Assembly (NCBI RefSeq): GCF_016802725.1
Contig: NC_052672.1
Location: 8,089,685-8,153,684, forward strand
DNA: 64,000 nt
From: Solenopsis invicta
Taxonomy: Eukaryota; Arthropoda; Insecta; Hymenoptera; Formicidae
Reading direction: 5' to 3'
The notes under the pieces were generated by a model. It saw only the letters and a list, made by a program, of their open reading frames with translations, ran no database searches and was not told where the DNA came from. Each line of letters begins with the position of its first letter. Position 1 is the first letter of the stretch. Shown here piece after piece: positions 49,501 to 60,199 of this stretch. The translations under genes were made by a program, and so were the position numbers.

Positions 49501-52500
49501 AAGCACGCATTACACAGATAACTAAATTATCACTAACAATTTCCATTTAGCAACAATTGAAGAAATTACACATTTAATAAGACTTTATCTAAGGAACATT
49601 TTAATATAAAATTTATGGGAGCCTCAATTTTGTTAAAGATCGATAAAGCGTGGCGAACATTTTTGGCACATAAAAGAATATTTCTTTACAAGTTATAATT
49701 AGCAACAAAAACAAAACGTATTATTTTAGTAGTACAATATCGAACGATTATTTAGTATATGATTTTGATTTTTTTGCTCGTTTCAATTCGTTGAAAATAA
49801 TTACTTTGTGCGTGGAAAGCGCGCGCCTCGCATAAACAAATATATTTTTTACAAGTTATAATTAGTAACTAAATCCAAAACCTATTTTTTTTAGTAATAG
49901 GATGTCTAACAATCATTTTGGTATAAGATTAAGATTTTATTACCAGCTGTAACTTGTTGAAAATAATTACTTTATGCGTGGAAAGCACGCGCCTCGCATA
50001 AACAAATATATTTTTTACAAGTTATAATTAGCAACTAATTTCGGAGTTGCATTTATTTTAGTAGTTGGATTTCTGACTATCATTTAATATAATACTATGC
50101 AAGCAGCAATTTATTTCGAGATAAGGTGACGGATGATAGAGCGCGGCGCGCGAGCTCCACGCATAATGATATTTATGAAACAATTTTATATTTATTTTGG
50201 TCTTATATGAGAGCAACAAATTAGCAACAAATTCTAGCGTAGTTGGTTTTGCCTAGGGGCTACTGTATATATATTTTTTTTTATGGGGGGGTCCAGCTTG
50301 CCATTAAGCTGGACCACCCCATTTTTTTTTTAAATGTTGCTAAACGGCTTGAGCAAAAAAAATCCGGACTAAAGTAACAAATTAGCACATAAATAGCACT
50401 AAATTTTTGACCTAGTGCGAACTTGATTTTCGCTGGTGGGGGGTCCAGCTTGATAGAGGTAAAATACCTATTCACACTTAAAAAAAAAAGAACAAATATT
50501 TTATCACAAGATGTATTACATGAAAAAAGAACCGTCTTTAAATTACTATAATTCAGAAACAAAAAAAAAAAATCAAAGTACAATTAAAAAGTCGATACTT
50601 TTTGGTGGCTTTAACAAAGTTTGAAAAAGAAATTTTCCTGCGATTCTACAACGCCATAAACACCGTCAAAAAAATGTCGTTTTTTATGCTAATCTTCTCA
50701 AAATTATGAACCAATTATCAAATTGTACAATTTGTACAACAAATTCCCGTTTAGCAGGCAAAAATACATAAGAATCACCATTCAATTGTTAAAATACAGA
50801 AACGCATGTTGCCCAGTATAATTTAATGAAATTTCCAATCAATATAATTATTACCTAATATTAGGTAAATCAATAGAAGAAAGGAATAAATTTCATAATT
50901 TTTTTACAGGAACATAGTAAAAACGTTCAACAATCATGGAACGAGTTATTTCGAAATATGACACAAGTGACAAAATATTTTGAAAATATGGAACCTGGTT
51001 TTACTTATCATATTCGTCTAAACTTAAATATTTCAGGTGTACAAATACACAGCGATTGGCAAGTAGTTGAGACTAAATGCAATTGTGAGTTAATATTATT
51101 TTATTTTATACAATGTTTATATATATTTGCAATTTAATTATTAGTAATTTATCAATAATTAATAAATAATCCCAGCAAATATAATGACTTATTAATGATG
51201 TTCAAAATACGTATTTTTATGGTCATTGACATAAAATAATCCACAATATATGTCGTTTTTACGTGATCTTAACGTTAAAAATAAAAATCGCTTTAAAGTG
51301 CCATTTTTAGTAACGTAATTTGCATAACAAATTATATTTAAGTTGAAGAAAATGGCTAATTGGTCAAAAGCGGATGTTAGTGCTCAATAATAACACTGGT
51401 CAACACCATTTCGTCCTTAAAAAAAGACGAAATCGTTTCTGGTAGATTTTGATGCGCTGATTACGAATCTGGCCGCAAAAATGTCGTATCACGTCAAGTT
51501 TTTAAAATATTCTAACTTAAAAGTGCAAAAAATGAGATTTTTGCTTATCTTCCACGACTTATAAAATGTCTAAAAATTTTTTTTTCAACAATCAGCTTAA
51601 TGTCACATTGAAGTGTGATTCTTACCCTTTCCAACGCATATTTGATTGCTTTTGTATAATATTCTCGTTATTATCAAACTCATTTATTTCTATATTATTT
51701 TATTTAAAGGCGTTAGTAACATTTTCTGCTTTGATTATTCGCGGCATGTGAAGCCATTTTTGTGTTAACCAGCGCCCCTAGATTCTAGGGGAAGCGACGC
51801 TATATAGCGAGCGTTGAGTGAACGCGCGCTCTCTCTTCAGCGTCGTCTCCCGTGTAATGCACATCAACGTTGTCGAGCCAACAATCCGTTGTAAGAAAGT
51901 AATGCTCAAATATACTGTTTTTCAAGCTAACGATTGCAGTAGCATTAATCATTTCTTGTACAGCTTTGATCCAATTTTTTTTGCCGAAATAAATTGCCGG
52001 TGCCCATTTCAAATGTATCAAATGAAACCGTTGATCAAAACAAGCACACAAATTCGGTACAAATAAATGTGACACAAAAAGATAAAAAACAAAAAAAATT
52101 CCATTTGCTCTATTTCAGAGAAAAAAATCGAATCATAGCAATCAAATATGCGTTGGAAAAGGTAAGAATCACACTTTAATGTGACATTAAGCTGGATGCT
52201 GAAAAAAATGGTTAGACATTTTATAAGTCGTGGAAAATGACCAAAAACCTCATTTTTTGCACCATTAAGTTAGAAAATCTCAAAAACTTGATGTGATACG
52301 ACACTTTTGCGGCCAGATTCGTAATCAGTGCATCAAAATCTACCAGAAACGACTTCGTTTTCTTCAAGGCCAAAAAAATGTTGAAGTTTTGTCGACCAGT
52401 GTAATTTTGAAAAATAATTTATATATATTTACAAGATTCCCGAGATGCGCGCCGCATGTTTGCCGGACTTTAAAACGTTAAATAGAACAAGAAATGTAAC

Positions 52501-55500
52501 ACCACAAATTAAATTACTAGTTAATTTACTAATTTATTTGATGCCTTGAAAAATATTATTATATCAAATTAACATCGATTCGACGTAAATTCGATTTTAT
52601 CATCATTTTTCACTGAAGTATATTATTGTATTTGAACAAATTTTAACTTTACTTTGATTTTGAATGACCTGTTAGTGTCAAAACAATAGTTAAATAGTCG
52701 TTGATACACTTTCATCGTCAAATCGACCAGAATTTTAAAATTCGGTTTTCGACATTTGATTCAACATCACATCAACCATACATTTCTGGCTGGATAAACA
52801 CAACAAATCATTGTCATCATGTTTGCCGAGACAATCGTCATACAATTTATTAGATTACATATAATTAACAATTTCATTATTTTTTACAAAACAAATTGAA
52901 ATTATTAGACAAAATTATTATTATTTTACATATTTATTACACAGAAACAGTTTACTTTCCCATACTTTTACAAAATGTTTCAAAAAAGTAGATAATAAAA
53001 TAATGATAAATTATTTAGCTGCGTTTCGAAAGGCTGTCGCAATTTTATTCTTATCAAATCATAATAAAAATATTATTCTAATCTTTTTATCTAACCCAGT
53101 GCATAATGCGATTATTCTTTGTGCTTATAATGATGTAGCGGCTGATAATTTCGATATAAAACCAGAAGAAAATGGCACAATAATTGATTTGCGAAACATC
53201 CCAAATGTATGTAGACATTTTATATTTCAATTAGATTTTATTTAATCATTATAAAATCTTATTTTTATATTTAATTATATTTATAAAAAAGAAGTTTGTC
53301 TTTATTCTTTCTATTACAGCAAATATATTCATGTCCGGAAAAGTGGTATTCACAGTGGTATCTAGTAATTAACAATATGAAAGAATTCGTTTCTACAATA
53401 GTTCCATCTTTTCCATATAAATTTAAAACAGTCGTTTCTACAATAGTTCCATCTTTTCCATATAAGTTTCAATCTTTATCATCAAACACTTCTTTTAATG
53501 TGATTATATCTCATGGAAATCACACGTTATTTTCCACGAAAATTCGTACGTTCGATGGCGTTACGTACGTTTCAGATTACAATTGTATGTTAAAGAAAAT
53601 ACTTATTTCTGCATATATGCATTATTGCGTAAATATTTAAGTTACATACAAATTATAAATAAATTATAAATAAATTTTACAAATATTCACAGACATAGTC
53701 GAATATAAAGGTATATTGTCGGCTAACACACAACTCACCCTGATTTGGAAGCCACCACATGAACTGAATGGAAAAATAGTACGATATGAAGTAAACTTAA
53801 AGGTATTAGAAATGTAAAACGTATGTAAGAAAATTGATTATATTAGTTAAACATAATTAAAGTCGTTTCATTGCATTCTAATATTTTTCAATACCTGAAA
53901 TAGATTTATCAACCATCTCACACAATTTCATAAAATCTGGAATATAAATTGCGCAAAATTTAAAATCATAAGCATATATTTAATTTCCAAATTACGGATT
54001 ATTTTAGTTTTAAAACACTTTAAATTACGTGTTTTAATTAGATGGTTGTGTTAATTTAGGTTAATGAATACTATAGCTGTAGAGACTTAAACTTACCTAC
54101 GCCGGATAATCACATTATTAAAATGTCCACAACAGAGCCAGCAATCACAATTCAGGATTTACATCCGTACACATCTTATAGTGTGGAGGTTATAGCTCAT
54201 AACTTACATCATTTTATCTCAATTATAGATACAGTTCTTGAGACAGAACCAACTGGTATATGTATATTACATCATTTATTAGAATTGTTAATGCTATGAA
54301 TAATACTAACTGTAATCTATTTAGTTAATTATTAATTAATTTCAATAATGTTTTTGATAATATATCGGAGTTTTATGTAATACCTAAATGGATATAACAA
54401 TACTAAACTTATTTAAATATAACGTTATTTTTTAAAATGTTCATTATTTAAAAATACGTATACGTATAAATATAAGAAAAAAGGAAAATTAATGTTTTTA
54501 TAGCGATACCATCAGAAATATTTAGTCAGTTGAGAGTAGAAAACTGGAAATTATTGTGGAATCCACCCGAAAATTGTATGACAATTTCGGGACCACTAAT
54601 GGCACAAATAGTAATACAGGGTATTAGTGACGCTGTCAAAGATTTCAATACGATCGAATATAGTGAAAACTATGAAATCAATTTGAATACATTACATCCA
54701 GAATTAAACGGTCTCGAACGATACTTAGCAACACTTTACGTAGTACGTAATAGATGGAGTGAGGAAAATACCACCGCTTATCAAAAATTGGAGTTTGAAA
54801 CTCCACCAGCAGGTAAATTTTAATATCGTATACAGTAAAAACATTCCAGCAGAATATTTCAGCAACTGAAGCAACTTTGCAACGTTTTTGATAATGTTGC
54901 AATATTCCTAAAATATTCTATGTTGTTTAAGTTATTATATAACATTTAATAACTTTTCCTGTAACTTTAACGTAAATAAAATAACAGCTCCACCCGAAGT
55001 AACAAATTTAGACATTGTCGAAATTGATACTCGTCAAATGAGCATCATGATACACCTGCGATGGCAAAGTCCAAGTCCACCTCTCAACGGAAAGTTACGT
55101 AATTATGGTGTTAAGTTGAATGAACTGTCTGAAAAATGTTGCCCAATTATTGAAGTTCCATTGAATGGAACATGTGATTTATGGGATGATTATATATGTA
55201 AAGTTATAAAGACAAACAAAACTCGATACGGTTCTAGGATTTTTAATCATATTGAGGTAAAATAACAGAGGAAGGCCGCTATTTACCAATGTAAAACTTT
55301 TAAAGCAACACCTTTTATTGTCGGAAAATAAACATTATATTTTATTAATGCTAATGAAAATATGATCTACTAAGATAATAAAAGAAATAAAAGTTTATAA
55401 TTCATATATCTATGACTTGTTTCTGTTATATAAACATAAGTGAAGAACAAATTCGTTAAATGCTTTTATGTTTTTATAATATTCTTATCATTTTCTTTAC

Positions 55501-58500
55501 AAATTGCGTAGTTTAAGCAATAGTGAGTAAAAAGGAAATATACGGGTCGTAAGATATGAGTGAGATACAATGATATCTCGTATAATTCGCGTTGAATTTT
55601 AAGAGCTACGTTAAAATTACTTCGTTATAGTCGATTTAGACATTATAGAATGATAACTCGTCATTAGTGCTCATAGCATTTTCATAAAAGTTAAATTTCA
55701 AAATGGCGATTTTTATTGATGATTACTTTCTATGAAATTTTGAGAAGTACGTGAGATATTAATTTTTTAAATTTGGTCTCGCGTGAAAGCCTTCAATGTG
55801 ACTTTCAAATAATGCAATTGAATTTAATATGTGAATAAATTCGGCATATGAATTATATTATAAAATCTATCGTTAAATGTGAGTCATTTGCATTACGAGC
55901 GTAAGACTACTATTGTGACTTTACAATTTCACAGTGGATGTTGCATAATGCTTTTTAGATGCAAAAAAATTATTTTAAAGTTATTTTTTAAGTCAAAGAA
56001 ATTGTAACGGCTTGTGCCGTTGCATATGTGTATGCGTGTTAATTTGCTGATTGAGACCCGTGCTGTGACAGGAGGCGAAAATGATTGAGACCTTGATGGT
56101 TGTTATAGCTGAGTTTTAATTGTATCACCTTTACAATGTCGAATAACGTACAAAGAAAAACGAACAGAAAAATAACTGTGAGAATGCACGCACGCATCGA
56201 CGCATCGACAAGACGGACGAGACAAGAGAGTTACGTTAGCAGACGAAGAAGGATCCTAATGTTAGCAAGCGAGAGTGGGGGGGCGCAGTGCGCAGGACCA
56301 TTCAAGCCAGAAAGATTTGAGAACGCAAAAACGGCGCGAAGGAAAACTGAAGAGACACGCGTAGCGAACAGAAATTACTAATAAAAAATTTTTCTTTAAT
56401 AAAATATATTTTATGAAATATTTATAAAACCTCACTATATTAGTGTGTAAAATTTACAAATTATAATTAATATGTGATTTTTTATAATTAAAAGGGCCTT
56501 TTATGACATTAGTATTCCATGACTGCCCTGCTATCTCACAAACATATACTTTTTTTTTATATCGTCTGATAGAACACAGTTGTATTCACATTTCTAGTTA
56601 GTATTTATATTTTCAAAGTGTTTGTTTAAGAAATATAATCCAAAAAAAGTGATATGTTGGCATCGGCGATCTTCCTCTACTAAATTTCACGATATTTTTT
56701 ATATTTATAAATAGTAAATATGAATGATTTATGTGATGTAAAATAACTAATAGAAATTAAGAGACAGATATAACACTTATTATAATACAAAATATATATG
56801 TTATAGGTTTTTGCATACAACGTGAACGTCACTGAGCCAGGAAGAAAAATAATCATACTTCCCAATGTGATACTGAATACAAGTAAAATTTCAAGCTTAC
56901 AAAATAATTTATAAACTAAATATATTGTGAACTTTTAAAATCATAATCGATATAATAAGTTAATATTTCATACTATTATATATTACGATTTATTCCTCTC
57001 CCTTTTCTTGTTGCGATTAACATCTTTTTACTGAGAGCACTTTAAAAAACGAGAATTGTTCTTTATTACCTTTATTATTATGTGAAGCTAGCACTCCAAA
57101 GTAAAAAAAAAAAATATTTTTTTTAGAGTGCCAGCTTTTTTTCTAATAGTTCTATAGAGCTTGATAATTTTTAGAAATAGTTCCAGCGATTAAACAAAAA
57201 AACAAATTTTACAAATGGGGTGCCAACTTCACATTGGCACCCCAGTTTCGAAAAAATTGTGTTTTTTTTTAAGTTCCCAGTAGTTTTTGAATAGTTCTAT
57301 AGTTCCCTATACTTTTTTTTCAATAGTTCCGTTTTATTTTCAAAATTATGGAACTTTGAAAATTCACTCGGCCCCTACAAAGTACGTAAAACTTTTGTAA
57401 TTTTCACTTTACAGAAAAAAGTTATTTAACTTTTTTTGAGCACTCAAAGAGTGCTATTCAGCACATTGACAAAAAAAACCGAAACTCCGAATTTTTAATT
57501 ATTTGGTACTTTGAAATTTTTCGTGGCGGACTCTACTGAGTATGTAAAATTTTTGTAATTTTTACTTGACAGAAAAAAATTATTTAACTTTTTAAGAGCA
57601 CTTAGGGAGTACTTTAGTTAAAGAAGTAATAACGTTAATGTAAATGTGATAACTTAAACTACACTGAGATAGAATTTTATTATTATTTGTTACTAAAATT
57701 TTTAACTTAAATTTCTAATTTTTTCTTGAGTTCTATTTAGCCCTTCCTGAGTGCTCTTAAAAAGTTAAATAACTTTTTTCTGTCAAGTGAAAATCACAAA
57801 AGTTTTATGTACTCAGTAGGGTCAGTCACGAAAAATTTCAAAGTACCAAAAAATTAAAAATTCGGAGTTCCGGTTTTTTTCTTGAGTGCTGAATAGCACT
57901 CCCTAAGTACTTAAAAAAAGTTAAATAACTTTTTTCTGTAAAACAAAAATTACAAAAGTTTTACGTACTTTGTAAGAGCCGAGTTATAAATTTCCAAAGT
58001 TCCATAATTTTGAAAATAAAACGGAACTATTGAAAAAAAGTATAAGAAACTATAAAACTATTCAAAAACTACTGAAAACTCTAAAAAAATATAATTTTTT
58101 TTGAAAATGGGGTGCCAACGTGAAGTTGGCACCCCATTTTTAAAACTTGTTTTTTTGGGGTTTAATCGCTAGAACTATTTCTAAAAATTATCAAGCACTA
58201 TAGAACTATTAGAAAAGAAGCCGGCACTCTAAAAAAAATATTATTTCTTTTATTTTGGGATGCTAACTTCACACGGGTTTCTTTATTGTTATCATAATTG
58301 TTCAATCTATATTGTGTCCAATAAATAATTATTTTATTTAGTTTCTTAGTATATATTCACATTAAATTGTAAATTAAAGTAAATATTTTTCATATTACAT
58401 TGTAGCGCCGGACGCACCTAGGAATTATACTTTTACGATCAACAATAACAGTGTGATTGATTTAAATTGGCTTCATCCTTGGAAGACAAGTCGTCATCTG

Positions 58501-60008
58501 AAGTTTTTTAGAATTCAAATACAAGTAATCTCCTCAAATCTGAGAAGACGCTTTTCTCAATCGCTCAAAAACAAAACAATAGAATATCCAGTGATACAAT
58601 ACATGCGTATATACAGCAAACGATTGTATTTGTTCCCATCGACACAATACAAGATCCATATTCAGGCTGTAACAGTTGAAAATAAATCTAGCAGCATAAA
58701 GTTCGTGGAAATCAATACGCCTTCAACCATAATTTTTAATGGTACTCTTGAGATCATAAAAGAAGATTCAATTTCCACGATATTAATAAATATACCATCA
58801 GTTTCAAACGATACTCAAGACAGTATGATGCACATCATAGTAAAAGGGTCTAATAATAGTTGCAAACAATTTTCTGAAATATCAGAGGATTTACGAGGGC
58901 TAGTAAGCGTGAAGACAAATGAAATGGCTTGGCAAGTTGCTAAAGTTTCGGTAAGAATACAAAAAAAATAGTTGTGAATTATATGTATAAATAGAAAAAA
59001 TATATACATATACATTATATATATATATAAGCAAGAATGAGATAAATCAAATATATTTGCAGTTTTTATAACGCGTAGATACAGTTTGATCGTAGAACCA
59101 AAAATGCTGCGAAAAAATAATTTAATTCCCTCCATTTTTGCTTGAAACCATTTTGACGTATCTCTCACCTGTTGAATTATAATGGGGAATGTAAAAACGC
59201 TTTTTTCAGTCTGATTTGAAACTATTGGTTCCAAAACAAATCACCCCAACAGAATAAAGCCGTTTTTTAGTCAGAGATATAAAGTTATGGGTCATGACCC
59301 CACTGTGGTAGGGTAGTAGTTGCGAATCAATGTTTAGTAATCGCAATAAATTTTTCAACTATGACAAAAACCGAAATTAAATTTCGAAATAAACTATAAT
59401 TATATTTAAGTTCTTATACATGAAAGTGAATTGTGTCGACATGAATATTAAAAATATTCAATAGAAGTAGAAAATAAGTGCAATCTTTATACATTATACC
59501 ATATATTTTTAAGAAACAGATTTATAAAATTAAAAAAGACGTGAAATAATGAAAACAAATAATTTAATTTGTCTTTTCGCTTTCTCATAATCTCTGAAGC
59601 AAAACAGATTGTTCGCGGATGTTTGCCATTTTAATAGATGAACTACAATCCACATAAGATTGAAAAACTCTGGTTTAAATAATTATCTAGATAATTATAC
59701 ACATAATGACGATGATTGTTCAGAACCAAATATCTTTGCTTTTGATTGTGACAGACAAAAGTGTTAGCTGGTGGACAATTCAGGGTTGGCAACAACAAAA
59801 CTTACGGCAATGGGATCAATTGCCCATTAAAACCTGATTTTTATGAGATAGTGGTTATCATAACCGAACAAAATTCAATTATGATTTCAAAATCAATCAC
59901 TGTTACAGTGATCGATAATGTTCCGACGCTTTATGAAGTGTGGCGAATTACCATACCCATTATATTATTCTTCATCCTGACAGCAATAGCATATTATTTG
60001 TACCGAAG
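36229..60008 (+). CDS. Copy B: receptor-type PTP-like gene, 5' part (19 exons, 1390 aa; continues past window)
   Basis: ATG 36229 opens a signal peptide (IDVLIFLIFVSQVLLIFG). Nineteen exons join in frame to 60008, with the same exon order and phases as copy A. They cover the signal peptide, Methyltransf_FA-like and MAM-like domains, two EGF-like modules, FN3-like modules, and the transmembrane helix. By alignment of introns, position 64000 corresponds to 24862 of copy A, so the first cytoplasmic exon is expected about 200 bases beyond the window. Whether B's D1 is also inactive cannot be seen. Introns 9, 10, 16, 17 and 19 carry insertions absent from copy A. The open frame argues for a live gene rather than a decayed duplicate. 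Confidence 0.85.
36711..36803. repeat. CGCA/CA microsatellite in copy B intron 1
   Basis: Some 90 bases of CGCA tetranucleotides ending in ACACAC; counterpart of 8281-8340. Confidence 0.85.
36979..37884. mobile_element. 0.9-kb insertion in copy B intron 1
   Basis: Absent from copy A, where GGGGATAC joins directly to the following AATAAATTTAG (about 8495-8515). Its ends hold TGATTACAATAAG and CTCTTGTAATGA, which pair imperfectly as short inverted repeats. The family is unknown and there is no long frame. Confidence 0.5.
39852..40272. mobile_element. Mariner-type MITE, fuller copy
   Basis: 421 bases, ends CACCCAGAGAAAAG and CTTTCCTTTGGGTG, flanked by TA. Counterpart of the shortened 10514-10673. 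Confidence 0.65.
42823..43229 (+). CDS. Copy B exons 7-8: two EGF-like modules
   Basis: Exons 42823-42975 (153 bases) and 43065-43229 (165 bases), both phase 1 at each end. Exon 7 reads YCPPGKIGPKC and CYEDGCTCDAGFSGTYC; exon 8 reads CRKTCGSC and GICSNGC. The exon 8 donor is GTAACG, weaker than the GTAAGT of copy A. Confidence 0.8.
43339..56882 (+). CDS. Copy B exons 9-17: fibronectin-III-like modules 1-5
   Basis: Exons 43339-43463, 50910-51084, 53019-53206, 53320-53584, 53693-53802, 54060-54255, 54504-54812, 54988-55256, 56807-56882. The frame is open throughout. Exon 12 is 45 bases longer than in copy A because STIVPSFPYKF is tandemly repeated. Exon 13 is three codons longer (PPHELNGK for PSSTGE). 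Exon 15 swaps several Lys and Glu against copy A. Intron 9 is 7.4 kb because of nested repeats. Confidence 0.8.
43471..43513. repeat. CA microsatellite next to the exon 9 donor of copy B
   Basis: A pure CA tract of about 43 bases starting seven bases behind the donor GTAACT (43464). Confidence 0.9.
43514..44560. other. Copy B intron 9, first part
   Basis: AT-rich sequence without counterpart in copy A. No element end, gene or RNA recognised. Confidence 0.4.
44565..45345. mobile_element. Palindromic element with GTGAAG-type ends
   Basis: Arms GTAAAGTTGGCCACTTTTTTC and, reversed, GTGAAGTAGGCTCCCCTTTTAC; both continue with CAAAATTTGAAAAAAAT, a GATTAAA..GAATTCCGT block and AAACACCATTTG. Related by its ends to the other foldback-like elements of copy B. 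No clear target duplication. Confidence 0.5.
46210..47365. repeat. Inverted pair of a repeat found singly in copy A
   Basis: The left arm (about 46210-46455) is the reverse complement of the right arm (about 47100-47345): CGATTTATATAAAAAAAACG against the matching forward sequence, and ATTTGAAGGTCTCTTTCATG against AAAGACCTTCAAAT. The space between holds a hairpin around 46580-46660 (AAGTACTTTCCGAGTT / AACTCGGAAAGTACT) and a GCGCGC-rich tract near 46950-47005. Confidence 0.55.
47395..50460. mobile_element. Foldback-like transposon, 3.07 kb, 9-bp target duplication
   Basis: Ends ACCTCTATTAAGCTGGACCC and GGGTCCAGCTTGATAGAGGT; flanked by AAAATACCT at 47386-47394 and 50461-50469. Inverted terminal arms continue through GCACTAGGTCAAAAATTTAG and GTCCGGATTTTTTTGCTC. 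Inside lie eight head-to-tail units of 165-167 bases (47790-49205), a unique GC-rich core (about 49205-49680), and about two units in reverse (49690-50060). No transposase frame. Drosophila FB elements have comparable arms of tandem repeats and 9-bp duplications. Copy A has the uninterrupted site. Confidence 0.75.
47790..49205. repeat. Tandem array, eight units of about 165 bases
   Basis: Unit marker GAGGCGCGTGCTTTCCACGC at 47881, 48047, 48212, 48377, 48543, 48708, 48874 and 49041 (variants GACGCC, TGATTTCC), spacing 165-167. Each unit holds the small hairpin GCGTG-CTTTC-CACGC and AACTTGTAAAAAATATAT. Confidence 0.85.
51393..52402. mobile_element. Palindromic element in copy B intron 10 with nested insert
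   Basis: Fuller version of 16331-16906, ends ACACTGGTCAACA and TGTCGACCAGTGT (the latter in TTTTGTCGACCAGTGT). The stretch 51653-51962 is absent from copy A's version and is bordered by GCTTT on both sides, so a second insertion is nested inside. Confidence 0.55.
53388..53477 (+). repeat. In-frame 45-base tandem duplication inside copy B exon 12
   Basis: TTTCTACAATAGTTCCATC recurs at a 45-base spacing (53388 and 53433), giving two copies of VSTIVPSFPYKF in the FN3-2 module. Copy A has one. Confidence 0.85.
56003..56370. mobile_element. Solo LTR, 368 bases, 5-bp target duplication
   Basis: Starts TGTAACGGCTTGTGCCG and ends GCGTAGCGAACA (TG...CA), flanked by GAAAT at 55998-56002 and 56371-56375. 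The sister site in copy A (near 20480) has GAAAT once. It has no internal retrotransposon sequence and is more GC-rich than its surroundings. The open frame across it is not thought to be a gene. Confidence 0.75.
57068..58278. mobile_element. Foldback-like element, 1.2 kb, 9-bp target duplication
   Basis: Flanked by TTCTTTATT at 57059-57067 and 58279-58287; copy A has this once. Nearly its whole length is an inverted repeat: GTGAAGCTAGCACTCC at the left and GGATGCTAACTTCACAC at the right, GGGGTGCCAACTTCACA against TGAAGTTGGCACCCC inside, with TTAAATAACTTTTTTCTGT in both orientations. No coding frame. Confidence 0.7.
58406..60008 (+). CDS. Copy B exons 18-19: last FN3-like module, membrane-proximal region, transmembrane helix
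   Basis: Exons 58406-58950 (545 bases, no indel against copy A) and 59755-60008. The helix reads WRITIPIILFFILTAIAYYL followed by YRR. Exon 18 shows 26 amino-acid-changing against 3 silent differences to copy A by direct comparison. Confidence 0.8.
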
Positions 60009-60143
60009 GTATAATATCTTATGTTATATTTTTTGGATATTAGTAATATTGTTCTTATATGTGTTTATTAATATCTAGTGTGTAAACGTTTTATATACAC
60101 CCTTTGACAAATGAGTTACGCACAGACATAGGCCTTTTTTTTT

Positions 60144-60199
60144 AAATTTCCCACTTCACTTTCTACTGTAGAAGCAGTAGAAAGTGAAGTGGGAAATTT
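60144..60199. repeat. Perfect 25-base palindrome with six-base loop
   Basis: Left arm AAATTTCCCACTTCACTTTC-TACTG, loop TAGAAG, exact reverse complement on the right. Copy A (23030-23065) has the left arm only. Confidence 0.9.

Noticed and set aside
56136..56381. 81-codon Arg-rich frame
   Set aside because: Falls in the solo LTR and extends past its end; GC-rich LTR sequence explains the open frame.
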